Below are positions 23,826 through 31,815 of a stretch of 33,726 nucleotides of DNA, one piece after another (the stretch's first letter is position 1; every line of letters begins with the position of its first letter). The notes below the pieces were generated by a model that saw only the letters and a list, made by a program, of their open reading frames with translations, ran no database searches and had not been told where the DNA came from. Made by a program: the position numbers and the translations under genes. This stretch comes from Clostridia bacterium (GTDB lineage: Bacteria > Bacillota > Clostridia > Oscillospirales > CAG-272). The stretch covers positions 1-33,726 of the forward strand of contig JAFXAN010000007.1 in assembly GCA_017517035.1 (NCBI GenBank). The letters run 5' to 3'.

Positions 23826-25661
23826 ATGTGCGGTTTTGTCGGATTTTCGGACAAGCTTGAAAATAAAAAAGAAATAATAAATGCCATGATGGGCCGCATT
23901 GTGCACAGAGGCCCGGATATGGCAGGCGATTATCTTGATGATGATATGGCTCTGGGCTTCAGACGCCTTAGCATAATAGACCTATCCGAGGATGGCAGAC
24001 AGCCGATGGAAAATGAGGACGGAAGTCTTGTTATCGTTTTCAACGGTGAGATCTATAATTTTCAGGAAATCAGAAAAGAGCTTGCGGAAAAGGGACATAT
24101 CTTCAAAAGCAATGCGGATACCGAGGTGCTTCTCCACGGATATGAGGAATATGGCACAGACATAACATCAAAAATTCGCGGAATGTTTGCTTTTGTCATC
24201 TGGGACAAGAATAAAAAGACGCTTTTCGGAGCAAGAGATCATTTTGGTATAAAGCCTTTCTACTATGGAAAAACAAGCAAAGGTGCGCTTATCTTCGGCT
24301 CGGAAATAAAAAGCTTTCTTGAACATCCCGATTTCGTTAAGGCTGTGAATAAAAAGGCGCTTCGCCCATATCTTACTTTTCAGTATTCTTCAATGGAGGA
24401 GACCTTCTTTGAGGGCGTGAAAAAGCTTCCTCCCGCACATTATTTTGTTTGGGATGCCGAGGGTGGCATGAAAATAACGAGATATTGGGATGTGGATTTC
24501 TCGGAAGGCGGCGAGAGCTTTGAGCATTACCGTGACGAGCTTGACAGAACGGTTCGTGAATCGGTTGCGGCACACAGAATAAGCGATGTTAAGGTCGGCT
24601 CTTTCCTTTCGGGCGGAGTTGATTCCAGCTATATAACGGCGGCTCTCATGCCCGATGAAACCTTTTCCGTTGGATTTGCATTTGACAAATTCAACGAAAC
24701 GGACGAGGCGGGCGAGCTTTCGGGAATCCTCGGCATCAAGAATTTCAAGAAGATAATTGAGGCTGATGAATGCTTTGAGCATTTCGAGGAGATCCAGTAT
24801 CATATGGATGAGCCTCAATCAAACCCATCATCCGTACCGCTTTATTTTCTCGCAAAGCTTGCAAAAGAGCATGTTACGGTGGTTCTTTCGGGTGAGGGCG
24901 CAGATGAGATTTATGCGGGCTATGAATGGTATGACGAAACTCCCATGATGCGCAAATATAAGAAGCTCCCGGGATTTATCAGAAGAATTGCCGCATCGGT
25001 TGCAAGAAGATTGCCATATTTCAAAGGGCATGATTTCATAATTAAGGGAAGCTCCCGTCCCGAGGACTATTTTATCGGACAAGCACTTGTGTTCCCTGAA
25101 AAGGAAGCACTTTCGGTTCTGAATGATGAATATAAAAACGCTCCGAGTGTTAAGGAGATAACAGCTCCCATATATGCAAGAGTGAAGGGCAAGAGCGAGC
25201 TTATAAAAAAGCAGTATCTTGATCTTAATCTCTGGCTTCCCGGTGATATTCTTCTGAAAGCAGATAAAATGAGCATGGCAAGCTCCCTTGAACTTCGTGT
25301 TCCTTTTCTTGACAAGGTGGTTATGAAGCAGGCGCAGGAGATCCCCGCACGCTTCAAGATAAATGAGAAGAATACAAAATTCGTTCTTCGTGAGGCATCG
25401 CATAAAACTCTTCCCGATGAGTGGGCAAACAGAACAAAGAAGGGATTTCCCGTTCCGATTCGCTATTGGCTCAGAGAAGAAAAATACTATAACATCGTAA
25501 AGGAATATTTCGAGGCTGATTTTGCTTCAGAGTTTTTCAAAAAGGATGCTATTATGAAGCTTCTTGATGATCATAAAAACGGAAAGGCTCAGAATCAGCG
25601 CAAGATATGGACGGTCTTTACCTTCCTTGTCTGGTACAAGAAATTTTTCGTAGAGGAATAA
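23826..25661 (+). CDS. asnB: Asparagine synthase (glutamine-hydrolysing)
   Basis: A 611-residue class II amidotransferase. Cys2 after the initiator Met (MCGFVGF) is the glutaminase nucleophile, and the C-terminal synthetase domain has the PP-loop SFLSGGVDSSYI, so both half-reactions look intact. It would make asparagine from aspartate and glutamine. The gene starts the operon and is 4 nt from a D-aspartate-ligase-like gene; by comparison with AsnH of lactic acid bacteria it might instead amidate D-Asp in the peptidoglycan cross-bridge. Start has AAAGGTG upstream. Lasso-peptide cyclases are distant relatives, but no precursor or protease partner is present. Confidence 0.93.
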   Translation: MCGFVGFSDKLENKKEIINAMMGRIVHRGPDMAGDYLDDDMALGFRRLSIIDLSEDGRQPMENEDGSLVIVFNGEIYNFQEIRKELAEKGHIFKSNADTEVLLHGYEEYGTDITSKIRGMFAFVIWDKNKKTLFGARDHFGIKPFYYGKTSKGALIFGSEIKSFLEHPDFVKAVNKKALRPYLTFQYSSMEETFFEGVKKLPPAHYFVWDAEGGMKITRYWDVDFSEGGESFEHYRDELDRTVRESVAAHRISDVKVGSFLSGGVDSSYITAALMPDETFSVGFAFDKFNETDEAGELSGILGIKNFKKIIEADECFEHFEEIQYHMDEPQSNPSSVPLYFLAKLAKEHVTVVLSGEGADEIYAGYEWYDETPMMRKYKKLPGFIRRIAASVARRLPYFKGHDFIIKGSSRPEDYFIGQALVFPEKEALSVLNDEYKNAPSVKEITAPIYARVKGKSELIKKQYLDLNLWLPGDILLKADKMSMASSLELRVPFLDKVVMKQAQEIPARFKINEKNTKFVLREASHKTLPDEWANRTKKGFPVPIRYWLREEKYYNIVKEYFEADFASEFFKKDAIMKLLDDHKNGKAQNQRKIWTVFTFLVWYKKFFVEE

Positions 25662-25665
25662 TAAA

Positions 25666-26889
25666 ATGACAGATATAAATCTCGTTCCCGTGCTTCTTGG
25701 AGGCGATCTTAACAGCTATAATGTTGCCCGTGCATTTCACGAGAAATACGGTGTCATTACTCATGTTTTCGGCAGATATCCAATAGGTCCCACAAAGGAT
25801 TCAAGGATAGTGAATTTTCATGTTGTGCCAAAGCTCGACAATGATGACATTATGGTCGAGGAGATGCGTAATTTTGCCGAGAAAAACTCGGGTGCTGCGC
25901 TTATACTGCTCGGCTGTACCGACGATTATGCGGCAATGATAATCAGAAATAAGGCTAGACTTGAGGATAAATATATTTGTCCTTATATCGAGGAAGCTCT
26001 TATGGATACTCTCGTCAGCAAGGCTGTTTTTTACGAGATGTGCGAGAAATATGACATCTCTTATCCTAAAACAAAGGTACTCTCGGGTGATTTTGATGAA
26101 AATGAGCTGAATGAAGAGAACCTTGGCTTTAAATATCCGATAATCGTCAAGCCCTCCAGCAGTATCGCATATTGGAAGCATCCCTTTGATGGAATGAAAA
26201 AGGTATATACTGCCGCAGATAAGGATGAGGCGACAAGGATCATGCGTGAGATATACGGCGCAGGATATCCCGATAAGATGATACTTCAGGATATGATCCC
26301 CGGGGATGACTCAAATATGTATGTTCTCACCGCTTATTCCGATAGGGATAATGATGTTAAAATGATGTGCCTGGGTCATGTGCTTCTTGAGGAGCATACA
26401 CCGAAGGGACTTGGAAATCATGCGGCGATAATCACAGAGCATATGCCGTCTCTTACCGAGAGATTCAGAAATATGCTGAACGATATCGGATACAGAGGCT
26501 TCTCAAATTTCGATATCAAATATGATTCCCGAGATGGCTCGCTTCGTGCCTTTGAGATAAATCTGAGGCAGGGAAGAAGCAATTTCTATATTACTGCCGC
26601 AGGAATCAATATTGCGGAGATACTTGTGAGAGACAATATTCTATGCGAGAAGCTTGAATATACAGAGTGCAGCGAAAGCCACCTCTGGCATACCATTCCC
26701 TTTGGTGTGGTTAAAAAATATGTCCATGACGAAAAATCTCTCGAAAAGGCAAAAAGTCTGAAGAGAGAGGGAAAGTCAAAGACATCGCTTTGGTATGCTT
26801 ACGACCTTATGAGAAGCCCCAAGCGGCTTATCTGGGTAGCAGAGCATATGCGCCGTCAGTACGGCAAATATAAAAAATACTGCAAATAA
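25666..26889 (+). CDS. ATP-grasp carboxylate-amine ligase, D-aspartate ligase-like
   Basis: A 407-residue ATP-grasp protein. The N-terminal domain starts VPVLLGGDLNSYNVARAFHE, typical of the carboxylate-amine ligase group that includes the D-aspartate ligase (Aslfm) of Enterococcus faecium. The ATP-grasp core has the nucleotide-binding lysine in YPIIVKPSSS (near residue 165), and the metal-binding end is FEINLRQGRSNFYI. Such ligases add D-Asp to the side-chain amine of L-Lys in peptidoglycan precursors. The next gene is an aspartate racemase, which would provide D-Asp, and a murE follows. The function is inferred from family and context. AGAGGA lies upstream of the ATG, 4 nt after asnB. Confidence 0.8.
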   Translation: MTDINLVPVLLGGDLNSYNVARAFHEKYGVITHVFGRYPIGPTKDSRIVNFHVVPKLDNDDIMVEEMRNFAEKNSGAALILLGCTDDYAAMIIRNKARLEDKYICPYIEEALMDTLVSKAVFYEMCEKYDISYPKTKVLSGDFDENELNEENLGFKYPIIVKPSSSIAYWKHPFDGMKKVYTAADKDEATRIMREIYGAGYPDKMILQDMIPGDDSNMYVLTAYSDRDNDVKMMCLGHVLLEEHTPKGLGNHAAIITEHMPSLTERFRNMLNDIGYRGFSNFDIKYDSRDGSLRAFEINLRQGRSNFYITAAGINIAEILVRDNILCEKLEYTECSESHLWHTIPFGVVKKYVHDEKSLEKAKSLKREGKSKTSLWYAYDLMRSPKRLIWVAEHMRRQYGKYKKYCK

Positions 26890-26903
26890 GGCAGGGAAGA
26901 AGC

Positions 26904-27650
26904 TTGCAAAACTTGCAAAAGAAAAATAAAATTCTCGGCATTCTCGGTGGACTCGGTCCGATGGCAACGGTTTATTTTTATGAAATGCTCACCGAGCATA
27001 CCTTTGCCGAGCGTGACCAGGATCATATAGACATGATAATCAGCAGCAGGGCAACAACTCCCGACAGAACGGCATTTGTTCTCTCCGAGAGTGACGAAAA
27101 CCCACTGCCCGTTATGCAGGAGGAAGCAGAAAAGCTCATTTCCTGCGGAGCGGATATAATTTCGATTCCGTGCAACACGGCACATTATTTCTATGATGCT
27201 TTGGCACCTATGCTTTCCGTGCCGATGGTCAATATAATTTACGAGACGGTGCGCTTTGCAAAGAGTTCGGGAGCAAAAAAGATAGGTATTCTCGCAACAG
27301 AGGGTACTGTTCGCTCTGGGGCATATGAAAAGGTGTGCGCAGAGATGGGCGTCGGATATGAGGCTCCGGATGTGGAATATCAAAAAATGCTCTCGGATAT
27401 AATCTATGGCGAAATAAAGCAGGGCAAGGATGCAGATATGGCGAAATTTGCCGATGTTTGCCGCCATATGAAGGAAAAAGGCTGCGAGAGGCTGATCCTC
27501 GGATGTACCGAGCTTTCGCTTATCGCAAAAAAACATAGCCTCGGAGATGATTTTATTGATTCTCTTGAGGTGCTGGCACTGAAAACAATAAAAATGTGCG
27601 GAAAAACGCCTGTTGGATTTTCCGACGAAATGATGAAATTCGTAATTTGA
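26904..27650 (+). CDS. racD: Aspartate/glutamate racemase family protein, probable aspartate racemase
   Basis: A 248-residue cofactor-independent racemase. GGLGPMATVYFYE opens the protein, SIPCNTAHYF holds the first catalytic cysteine and LILGCTELSLI the second, the two-Cys pair of aspartate and glutamate racemases. The opening GGLGPMAT favours the aspartate racemase branch over MurI. It starts at a TTG with AGGG upstream, 14 nt after the ligase gene. Position between a D-aspartate-ligase-like gene and a murE points to supply of D-Asp for the cell wall. Confidence 0.85.
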   Translation: MQNLQKKNKILGILGGLGPMATVYFYEMLTEHTFAERDQDHIDMIISSRATTPDRTAFVLSESDENPLPVMQEEAEKLISCGADIISIPCNTAHYFYDALAPMLSVPMVNIIYETVRFAKSSGAKKIGILATEGTVRSGAYEKVCAEMGVGYEAPDVEYQKMLSDIIYGEIKQGKDADMAKFADVCRHMKEKGCERLILGCTELSLIAKKHSLGDDFIDSLEVLALKTIKMCGKTPVGFSDEMMKFVI

Positions 27651-27661
27651 CAGAGGTAAAA

Positions 27662-29155
27662 ATGAAGCTTTCTCTTCTTCTTGAAAAAGTGAATATTTTA
27701 AGCGGCTTCGGTGACTTTGATCCCCGCTATGAAGAAGAGGTGCTTTCTCTTTGCTGCGATTCAAGAAAGGCTGCCGAGGGAGCGGTTTTTGTTTGCATCA
27801 AAGGAGCTGTTTCCGATGGACATGAATATGCTCCGGCGGCTTATAGCAAGGGATGCCGTATTTTCGTTGCCGAAAGAGAGCTTTCTCTTCCGGATGATGC
27901 TCTGGTTATCATCTCGGATAACACCAGAATCGCTCTTGCTGAAATGTCGCAGAAATTTTTTGGTGACCCCTCAAAGGATATTAAGGTCATCGGAATCACG
28001 GGAACAAAGGGAAAAACAACAACGGCACAGCTTATCTATCAGATACTTAACGCTTCAGGCATAAAGGCGGGATATATCGGGACAAACGGAATAATGTATG
28101 ACGGTCAATTTTTTGAAAGCGTCAATACAACCCCCGAGAGCTATGATCTCGCATATTATATGCGCAAGATGATAGAGGCAGATGTGAAATATCTTGCACT
28201 TGAGGTGTCCTCTCAGGCACTCTATATGGAGAGAGTGAGAGGGATCAGCTTTGAAGCTTGTGTTTTTACAAATCTTTCTCCCGACCATATAGGCGGAAGC
28301 GAGCATCCGGATTTTGATCACTATAAAGCTTCAAAGGAAAGACTTTTTTCCGAGTTTGCTCCGAAGATCGCCATATATAATGCCGATGATGAAGCATCGG
28401 AATATATGATGAAGAACTGCTCTTCTCCGAAATTCAGCTATTCTATCTGCGGAAGAGGTCATTTCAATGCAGATGAGCTGAAGCTTTACCGTGAGAGCGG
28501 CAGGCTGGGAATCAGATTCCGCATAAGTGCGGGAAAAGAGCTTTCGGGAATGGTGGATCTTCCGATGCCCGGTGATTTCAATGCTTCAAACGCACTTGCG
28601 GCAGCCGCCGTGTGCCTTAGCGCAGGCGTTGAATTTGAAAAAATACTCTCGTCTCTTTCAAATGTTTCAATGAAGGGACGATTTGAGGTTGTGGATGCAC
28701 TTCCTTATGCCACATTCGTTATTGACTATGCCCATAACGGAATGAGCCTCCGAAGCGTACTGTCCACTCTTCGCAAATATGAACCTGCAAGGCTTATCTG
28801 CGTTTTCGGCTCGGTGGGCGGCAGAACGAAGCTCCGTCGTGCAGAGCTTGGTAAGGTAGCCTCGGAAATGTGCGATTTTTGCATTATAACCTCGGATAAT
28901 CCCGATAATGAGGAGCCGATGCAGATAATAGATGAAATAGCGGCGGCGTTCGGTGATGACGGCTGCGACTATGTTAAGATCCCAAGCCGACGGGAAGCGG
29001 TGCTTTATGCCGTAAGGAACGCAAGAAAGGGTGATATCGTTCTTTTTGCCGGTAAGGGACATGAGGAATATCAGCTCATCTGCGGAAAAAGAGAATATTT
29101 CTGCGAGAGAGAAACTATAATTGAAGGAGCATTTTCAATGCTTCTGGGAAGGTAA
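27662..29155 (+). CDS. murE: MurE-type UDP-MurNAc-tripeptide ligase, probably not DAP-specific
   Basis: A 497-residue Mur ligase of normal length that adds the third residue to UDP-MurNAc-L-Ala-D-Glu. It has DSRKAAEGAVFVCIKG at the start, the ATP loop GITGTKGKTTTAQLI, the FTNLSPDHIGGSE block, DYAHNG and the C-terminal FAGKGHEEYQ. The residue-selecting motif at 412-415 reads DNPD, where DAP-adding enzymes have DNPR, so L-lysine or another diamino acid is the likelier substrate. I chose ATG 27662 (AGAGGT upstream); the longer frame overlaps the racemase. It is 11 nt after racD. Whether another murE exists elsewhere cannot be seen. Confidence 0.9.
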   Translation: MKLSLLLEKVNILSGFGDFDPRYEEEVLSLCCDSRKAAEGAVFVCIKGAVSDGHEYAPAAYSKGCRIFVAERELSLPDDALVIISDNTRIALAEMSQKFFGDPSKDIKVIGITGTKGKTTTAQLIYQILNASGIKAGYIGTNGIMYDGQFFESVNTTPESYDLAYYMRKMIEADVKYLALEVSSQALYMERVRGISFEACVFTNLSPDHIGGSEHPDFDHYKASKERLFSEFAPKIAIYNADDEASEYMMKNCSSPKFSYSICGRGHFNADELKLYRESGRLGIRFRISAGKELSGMVDLPMPGDFNASNALAAAAVCLSAGVEFEKILSSLSNVSMKGRFEVVDALPYATFVIDYAHNGMSLRSVLSTLRKYEPARLICVFGSVGGRTKLRRAELGKVASEMCDFCIITSDNPDNEEPMQIIDEIAAAFGDDGCDYVKIPSRREAVLYAVRNARKGDIVLFAGKGHEEYQLICGKREYFCERETIIEGAFSMLLGR

Positions 29156-29163
29156 ATTTTAGG

Positions 29164-29880
29164 ATGGCTTTTTACCGATTTGCGGATAGAGTTTTTGAGC
29201 TAAAAAACAAATATGCTTATACCTCAAGGCTTTGTGCCGACTATGAGGTGAAAGCCGATAGCGCTGACTTCGTAATTGAGGTGAGCGATGAGGAGATAAT
29301 GGCTGAGAGCAAGGATAATGCAGCTTCATTTCCGCCTGCATATCTTGAATCGCTTGCGATCTATAGAAAGATCTGCGATATTCTTTCGGGAGATGATTGC
29401 TTTCTTTTTCATGCGGCTGTTATCGAATATGAGGGAAGGGCATATGCCTTCAGCGCAAAAAGCGGAACAGGCAAGACAACGCATATCTCTCTTTGGGAGA
29501 AAGCCTTTGGCGATAAGGTGAAAATCATCAACGGAGATAAACCTCTCATAAGGCGAAGGATCACGGAGGGAAAGCCGGAGTTTGTGGCCTACGGCACTCC
29601 TTGGAGCGGTAAGGAGCATAAGAATATGAATGCTTCCGCTGTGCTCGGCGGAATCTGTATGCTTGAGCGTTCCGAGACAAATTTCATTGAAAGATCGGGA
29701 AATGAAGCGGTAACATTTTTGTTTGGACAAATGCTTATAAAGAGAGATAACATTTATATGGGAGCGCTTCTCGGATTTTTGTCTGATCTTGTTACATATG
29801 TTCCCGTTTACAGACTTGGAGCCAATATGGATATCTCTGCTGCATATGTCGCAAGAGACGGACTTTTAAAAGGAATTTAA
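29164..29880 (+). CDS. HPr kinase-like P-loop protein
   Basis: A 238-residue protein with an HPrK/PEPCK-like ATP-binding core: Walker A SAKSGTGKTTH (97-107), an aspartate in the second acidic loop at IINGDKPLIR (D125), and YGTPWSGKEHKN (143-153), a block typical of the HPrK-like proteins that sit next to PqqD-like genes. It lacks the N-terminal DRTGG-type domain of true HPr kinase, so it is not HPrK. Related kinases modify precursor peptides in some RiPP clusters, but no substrate is evident here. The start lies 8 nt after murE, with GGAAGG as a distant ribosome binding site. Confidence 0.75.
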   Translation: MAFYRFADRVFELKNKYAYTSRLCADYEVKADSADFVIEVSDEEIMAESKDNAASFPPAYLESLAIYRKICDILSGDDCFLFHAAVIEYEGRAYAFSAKSGTGKTTHISLWEKAFGDKVKIINGDKPLIRRRITEGKPEFVAYGTPWSGKEHKNMNASAVLGGICMLERSETNFIERSGNEAVTFLFGQMLIKRDNIYMGALLGFLSDLVTYVPVYRLGANMDISAAYVARDGLLKGI

Positions 29881-29927
29881 TGGGTTTGTTTATAACCCGA
29901 AATAATAAATATTAGGAGAATATAGCT

Positions 29928-30206
29928 ATGAAGATCAATGAAGGTTTTGTAATTCAGAAAATCGGTGATAGCTTTTATGCAGTTCCCGTAAGTAAGAATT
30001 CAGCAATCGGAAGCAGCATGATAAAGCTCAATGAAACTGCTCATCTTATGTGGAAAAAGATCGAGGAGGGCAGCTCAAAAGAGGATATTGCAAAGGCGAT
30101 CTCCGAGGAATATAATGTGGATAAGGAAACAGCTCTCGTTGATGTAAAGAGCTTTTGCGAGCAGCTGGGAAAGGTTGGCATTCTTGAAGGAATCGATGAG
30201 CCTTGA
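29928..30206 (+). CDS. PqqD/RRE-like small protein
   Basis: A 92-residue protein of the PqqD family, the winged-helix RiPP recognition element fold. The N-terminal hairpin (KINEGFVIQKIGDSFYAVPV), the conserved NETAHLMWKKIEEG and the helical tail fit the family. PqqD domains bind leader peptides or partner enzymes. ATG preceded by AGGAGA. It follows the kinase-like gene by 47 nt and overlaps the next gene by 11 nt. No precursor-like short ORF is visible between the genes around it. Confidence 0.8.
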   Translation: MKINEGFVIQKIGDSFYAVPVSKNSAIGSSMIKLNETAHLMWKKIEEGSSKEDIAKAISEEYNVDKETALVDVKSFCEQLGKVGILEGIDEP

Positions 30207-30630
30207 GGAAGCACTTCCTTTGATTGAAGCGACCATTGCTGCGGGTGCGGCATTTCACTTTTATCAGCGCGGAACGAGTATGCTGCCAATGCTTCGTGAA
30301 GGAATCGACTCTGTAAGCATCGTATCGCCTGATGTGCGCAAGCCCGACATCGGTGAAGTTATACTTTATCGAAGAAAAAGCGGTTCGTTTATTCTTCACC
30401 GTATTGTGAAAAAGGATAAGGACGGCAGCTTTGTCTGCTGCGGTGACAATCAAACAGTGCTTGAGCACGGTGTTGCATTTGAAAGCGTGATCGGAGTTCT
30501 TGACGGATACTATAAAGGTGAAAACTGGATTCCGGCTGATGATCATGAATATCAAAAATATGTAAAAAGACGCATGAGATTTGCGTGGTTTAGATATTTT
30601 AAGGGAGTCTTAAGAAAAATAATTTGTTAA
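30196..30630 (+). CDS. S24/S26 signal peptidase-like protein (Ser-His type), no membrane anchor
   Basis: A 144-residue protein of the S26 peptidase superfamily. The nucleophile block is RGTSMLPML (S28), the second block reads GEVILYRRKSGSFILHRIV with H68 where bacterial signal peptidases have Lys, and CCGDNQT holds an Asp (D84). This is the Ser-His-Asp pattern of SipW/ER-type signal peptidases. Unlike those enzymes it has no N-terminal membrane helix; the C-terminus is short, basic and aromatic. It starts at ATG 30196 inside the PqqD gene, a coupled pair. It could cleave, or only bind, peptides; this is unknown. Confidence 0.8.
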   Translation: MSLEEALPLIEATIAAGAAFHFYQRGTSMLPMLREGIDSVSIVSPDVRKPDIGEVILYRRKSGSFILHRIVKKDKDGSFVCCGDNQTVLEHGVAFESVIGVLDGYYKGENWIPADDHEYQKYVKRRMRFAWFRYFKGVLRKIIC

Positions 30631-30639
30631 GGATTTTTT

Positions 30640-31809
30640 ATGAAGAGATATATAAGTTATAGGAAACGAATGCGCATAATTGCGCTTATATCTACGGTTT
30701 TTGCAGTGATCCTTGCAGCAGTGCTATACATTCTTGTTGGAAAGTATAATGAAAAAGAGCTGATGAAAATGGTTGCTCTGCACAAGCTTGATATCCAGGT
30801 ATATGAGGATATGCGCAATCAGGATGACGGAATGGATGAGCTGCTCAGCGATTCGGAAAGAGAATTGCAGGAAAAAATGAAAACATACGACTTCTATCAG
30901 AAGATCGAAGAAAAGCTTACCACGAATATAGCATTTTTCGGAACTGAAACTGTCAGAAAAATGAAAAATGACAATACCGGATGGGTCGCACAATTTTTCG
31001 ATACAATGAAGAAGAATTATACCAACGCTCATGGCATAAATTCCGGCTCAAGAGGCTCTTCTGCACTCTATGGATATGTCGCCCTTAATATAAGAGCACT
31101 TCAAAGCTTTGAATATTTTGACCTTGCGGTTGTATGCTATGGGGCGCATGATGATCCCGAAACCTTTACTACATATTATGACGGTCTTCTTCGCAGTATC
31201 AAGAACCAAAATGAGAAATGCGAAATATACTGCATTATAGAAGCAAATAAAGAGGGATATAACGAAAATGCAGAGGCTGTCAGACAGATATGTGCGCTAT
31301 ATGGCGGCATCTGTATTGATATGAATGAGTATTTCAAGGAGAATGGTATAGATTTCGATGCCACTCTCAATGGAATTGAGCCTAATTCATATGGCGATAA
31401 GGAATATCTGAGTGCCATATTGGAGACGATCGACAGCTCCCTCGAATCGGGCAGAAGAGTCAGCACCGATAAGAGAGTTAATTTTTCAAGTACCAGAGAT
31501 TTTGACAATTTCAAGTATCTCGGAACTGCAAAAATGAAGAAGGTAAGCGATACTGTTTATGAATTTTCCTCATCCGGAAAAATTGCAGTTCTTGTCTATA
31601 AGATTGACCCCAAAAACGGTGAAAACACTAAAATATATGTAAACGGTAAAAGAGTTTTGAATGTAAATACAAAATACGGTTCATCGGATGAGCTTGGTAT
31701 CGCCCTCATTTCCACAAGTCTTGGAAATATGAACAGAATAAGGATCGAAACAGGAACCGATGATAACGCAATGAATATTTACGGAATAGCAATCGGCGGA
31801 TCAAAATAA
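30640..31809 (+). CDS. Membrane-anchored SGNH-like protein, catalytic residues apparently lost
   Basis: A 389-residue protein with one N-terminal membrane helix (about 11-33) after a basic start, then a predicted outer part. The stretches NIAFFGTETV (97-105), VVCYGAHDDP (165-173) and NGIEPNSYGD (244-253) sit where SGNH hydrolases have the GDS serine block, the GxND block and the DxxHP block. Here the serine is replaced by Thr and the histidine by Glu, so ordinary esterase activity is unlikely. A C-terminal beta-rich region (about 285-389) follows. Good AAGGA upstream. I do not recognise a named family; the SGNH link is by pattern only. Confidence 0.55.
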   Translation: MKRYISYRKRMRIIALISTVFAVILAAVLYILVGKYNEKELMKMVALHKLDIQVYEDMRNQDDGMDELLSDSERELQEKMKTYDFYQKIEEKLTTNIAFFGTETVRKMKNDNTGWVAQFFDTMKKNYTNAHGINSGSRGSSALYGYVALNIRALQSFEYFDLAVVCYGAHDDPETFTTYYDGLLRSIKNQNEKCEIYCIIEANKEGYNENAEAVRQICALYGGICIDMNEYFKENGIDFDATLNGIEPNSYGDKEYLSAILETIDSSLESGRRVSTDKRVNFSSTRDFDNFKYLGTAKMKKVSDTVYEFSSSGKIAVLVYKIDPKNGENTKIYVNGKRVLNVNTKYGSSDELGIALISTSLGNMNRIRIETGTDDNAMNIYGIAIGGSK

Positions 31810-31815
31810 CTATTT

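Noticed and set aside
25666..26889. D-Ala-D-Ala ligase
   Set aside because: It is an ATP-grasp protein, but its N-terminal LLGGDLNSYNVARAF block and length fit the carboxylate-amine/D-aspartate ligase group; Ddl motifs are absent.
26856..27764. A 302-residue minus-strand ORF opposite the racemase
   Set aside because: It spans the racD and murE starts antisense, is His/Cys-rich like other shadow frames, and has no Shine-Dalgarno.
29164..29880. True HPr kinase/phosphorylase
   Set aside because: The N-terminal domain and the HPrK signature are missing; only the ATP-binding core is shared.
23826..30630. A lasso-peptide cluster (AsnB-like cyclase, RRE, kinase, peptidase)
   Set aside because: The AsnB looks like a complete asparagine synthase next to D-Asp genes, there is no transglutaminase-like B2 protease, no exporter and no precursor-like short ORF, and the peptidase is of the S26 type.
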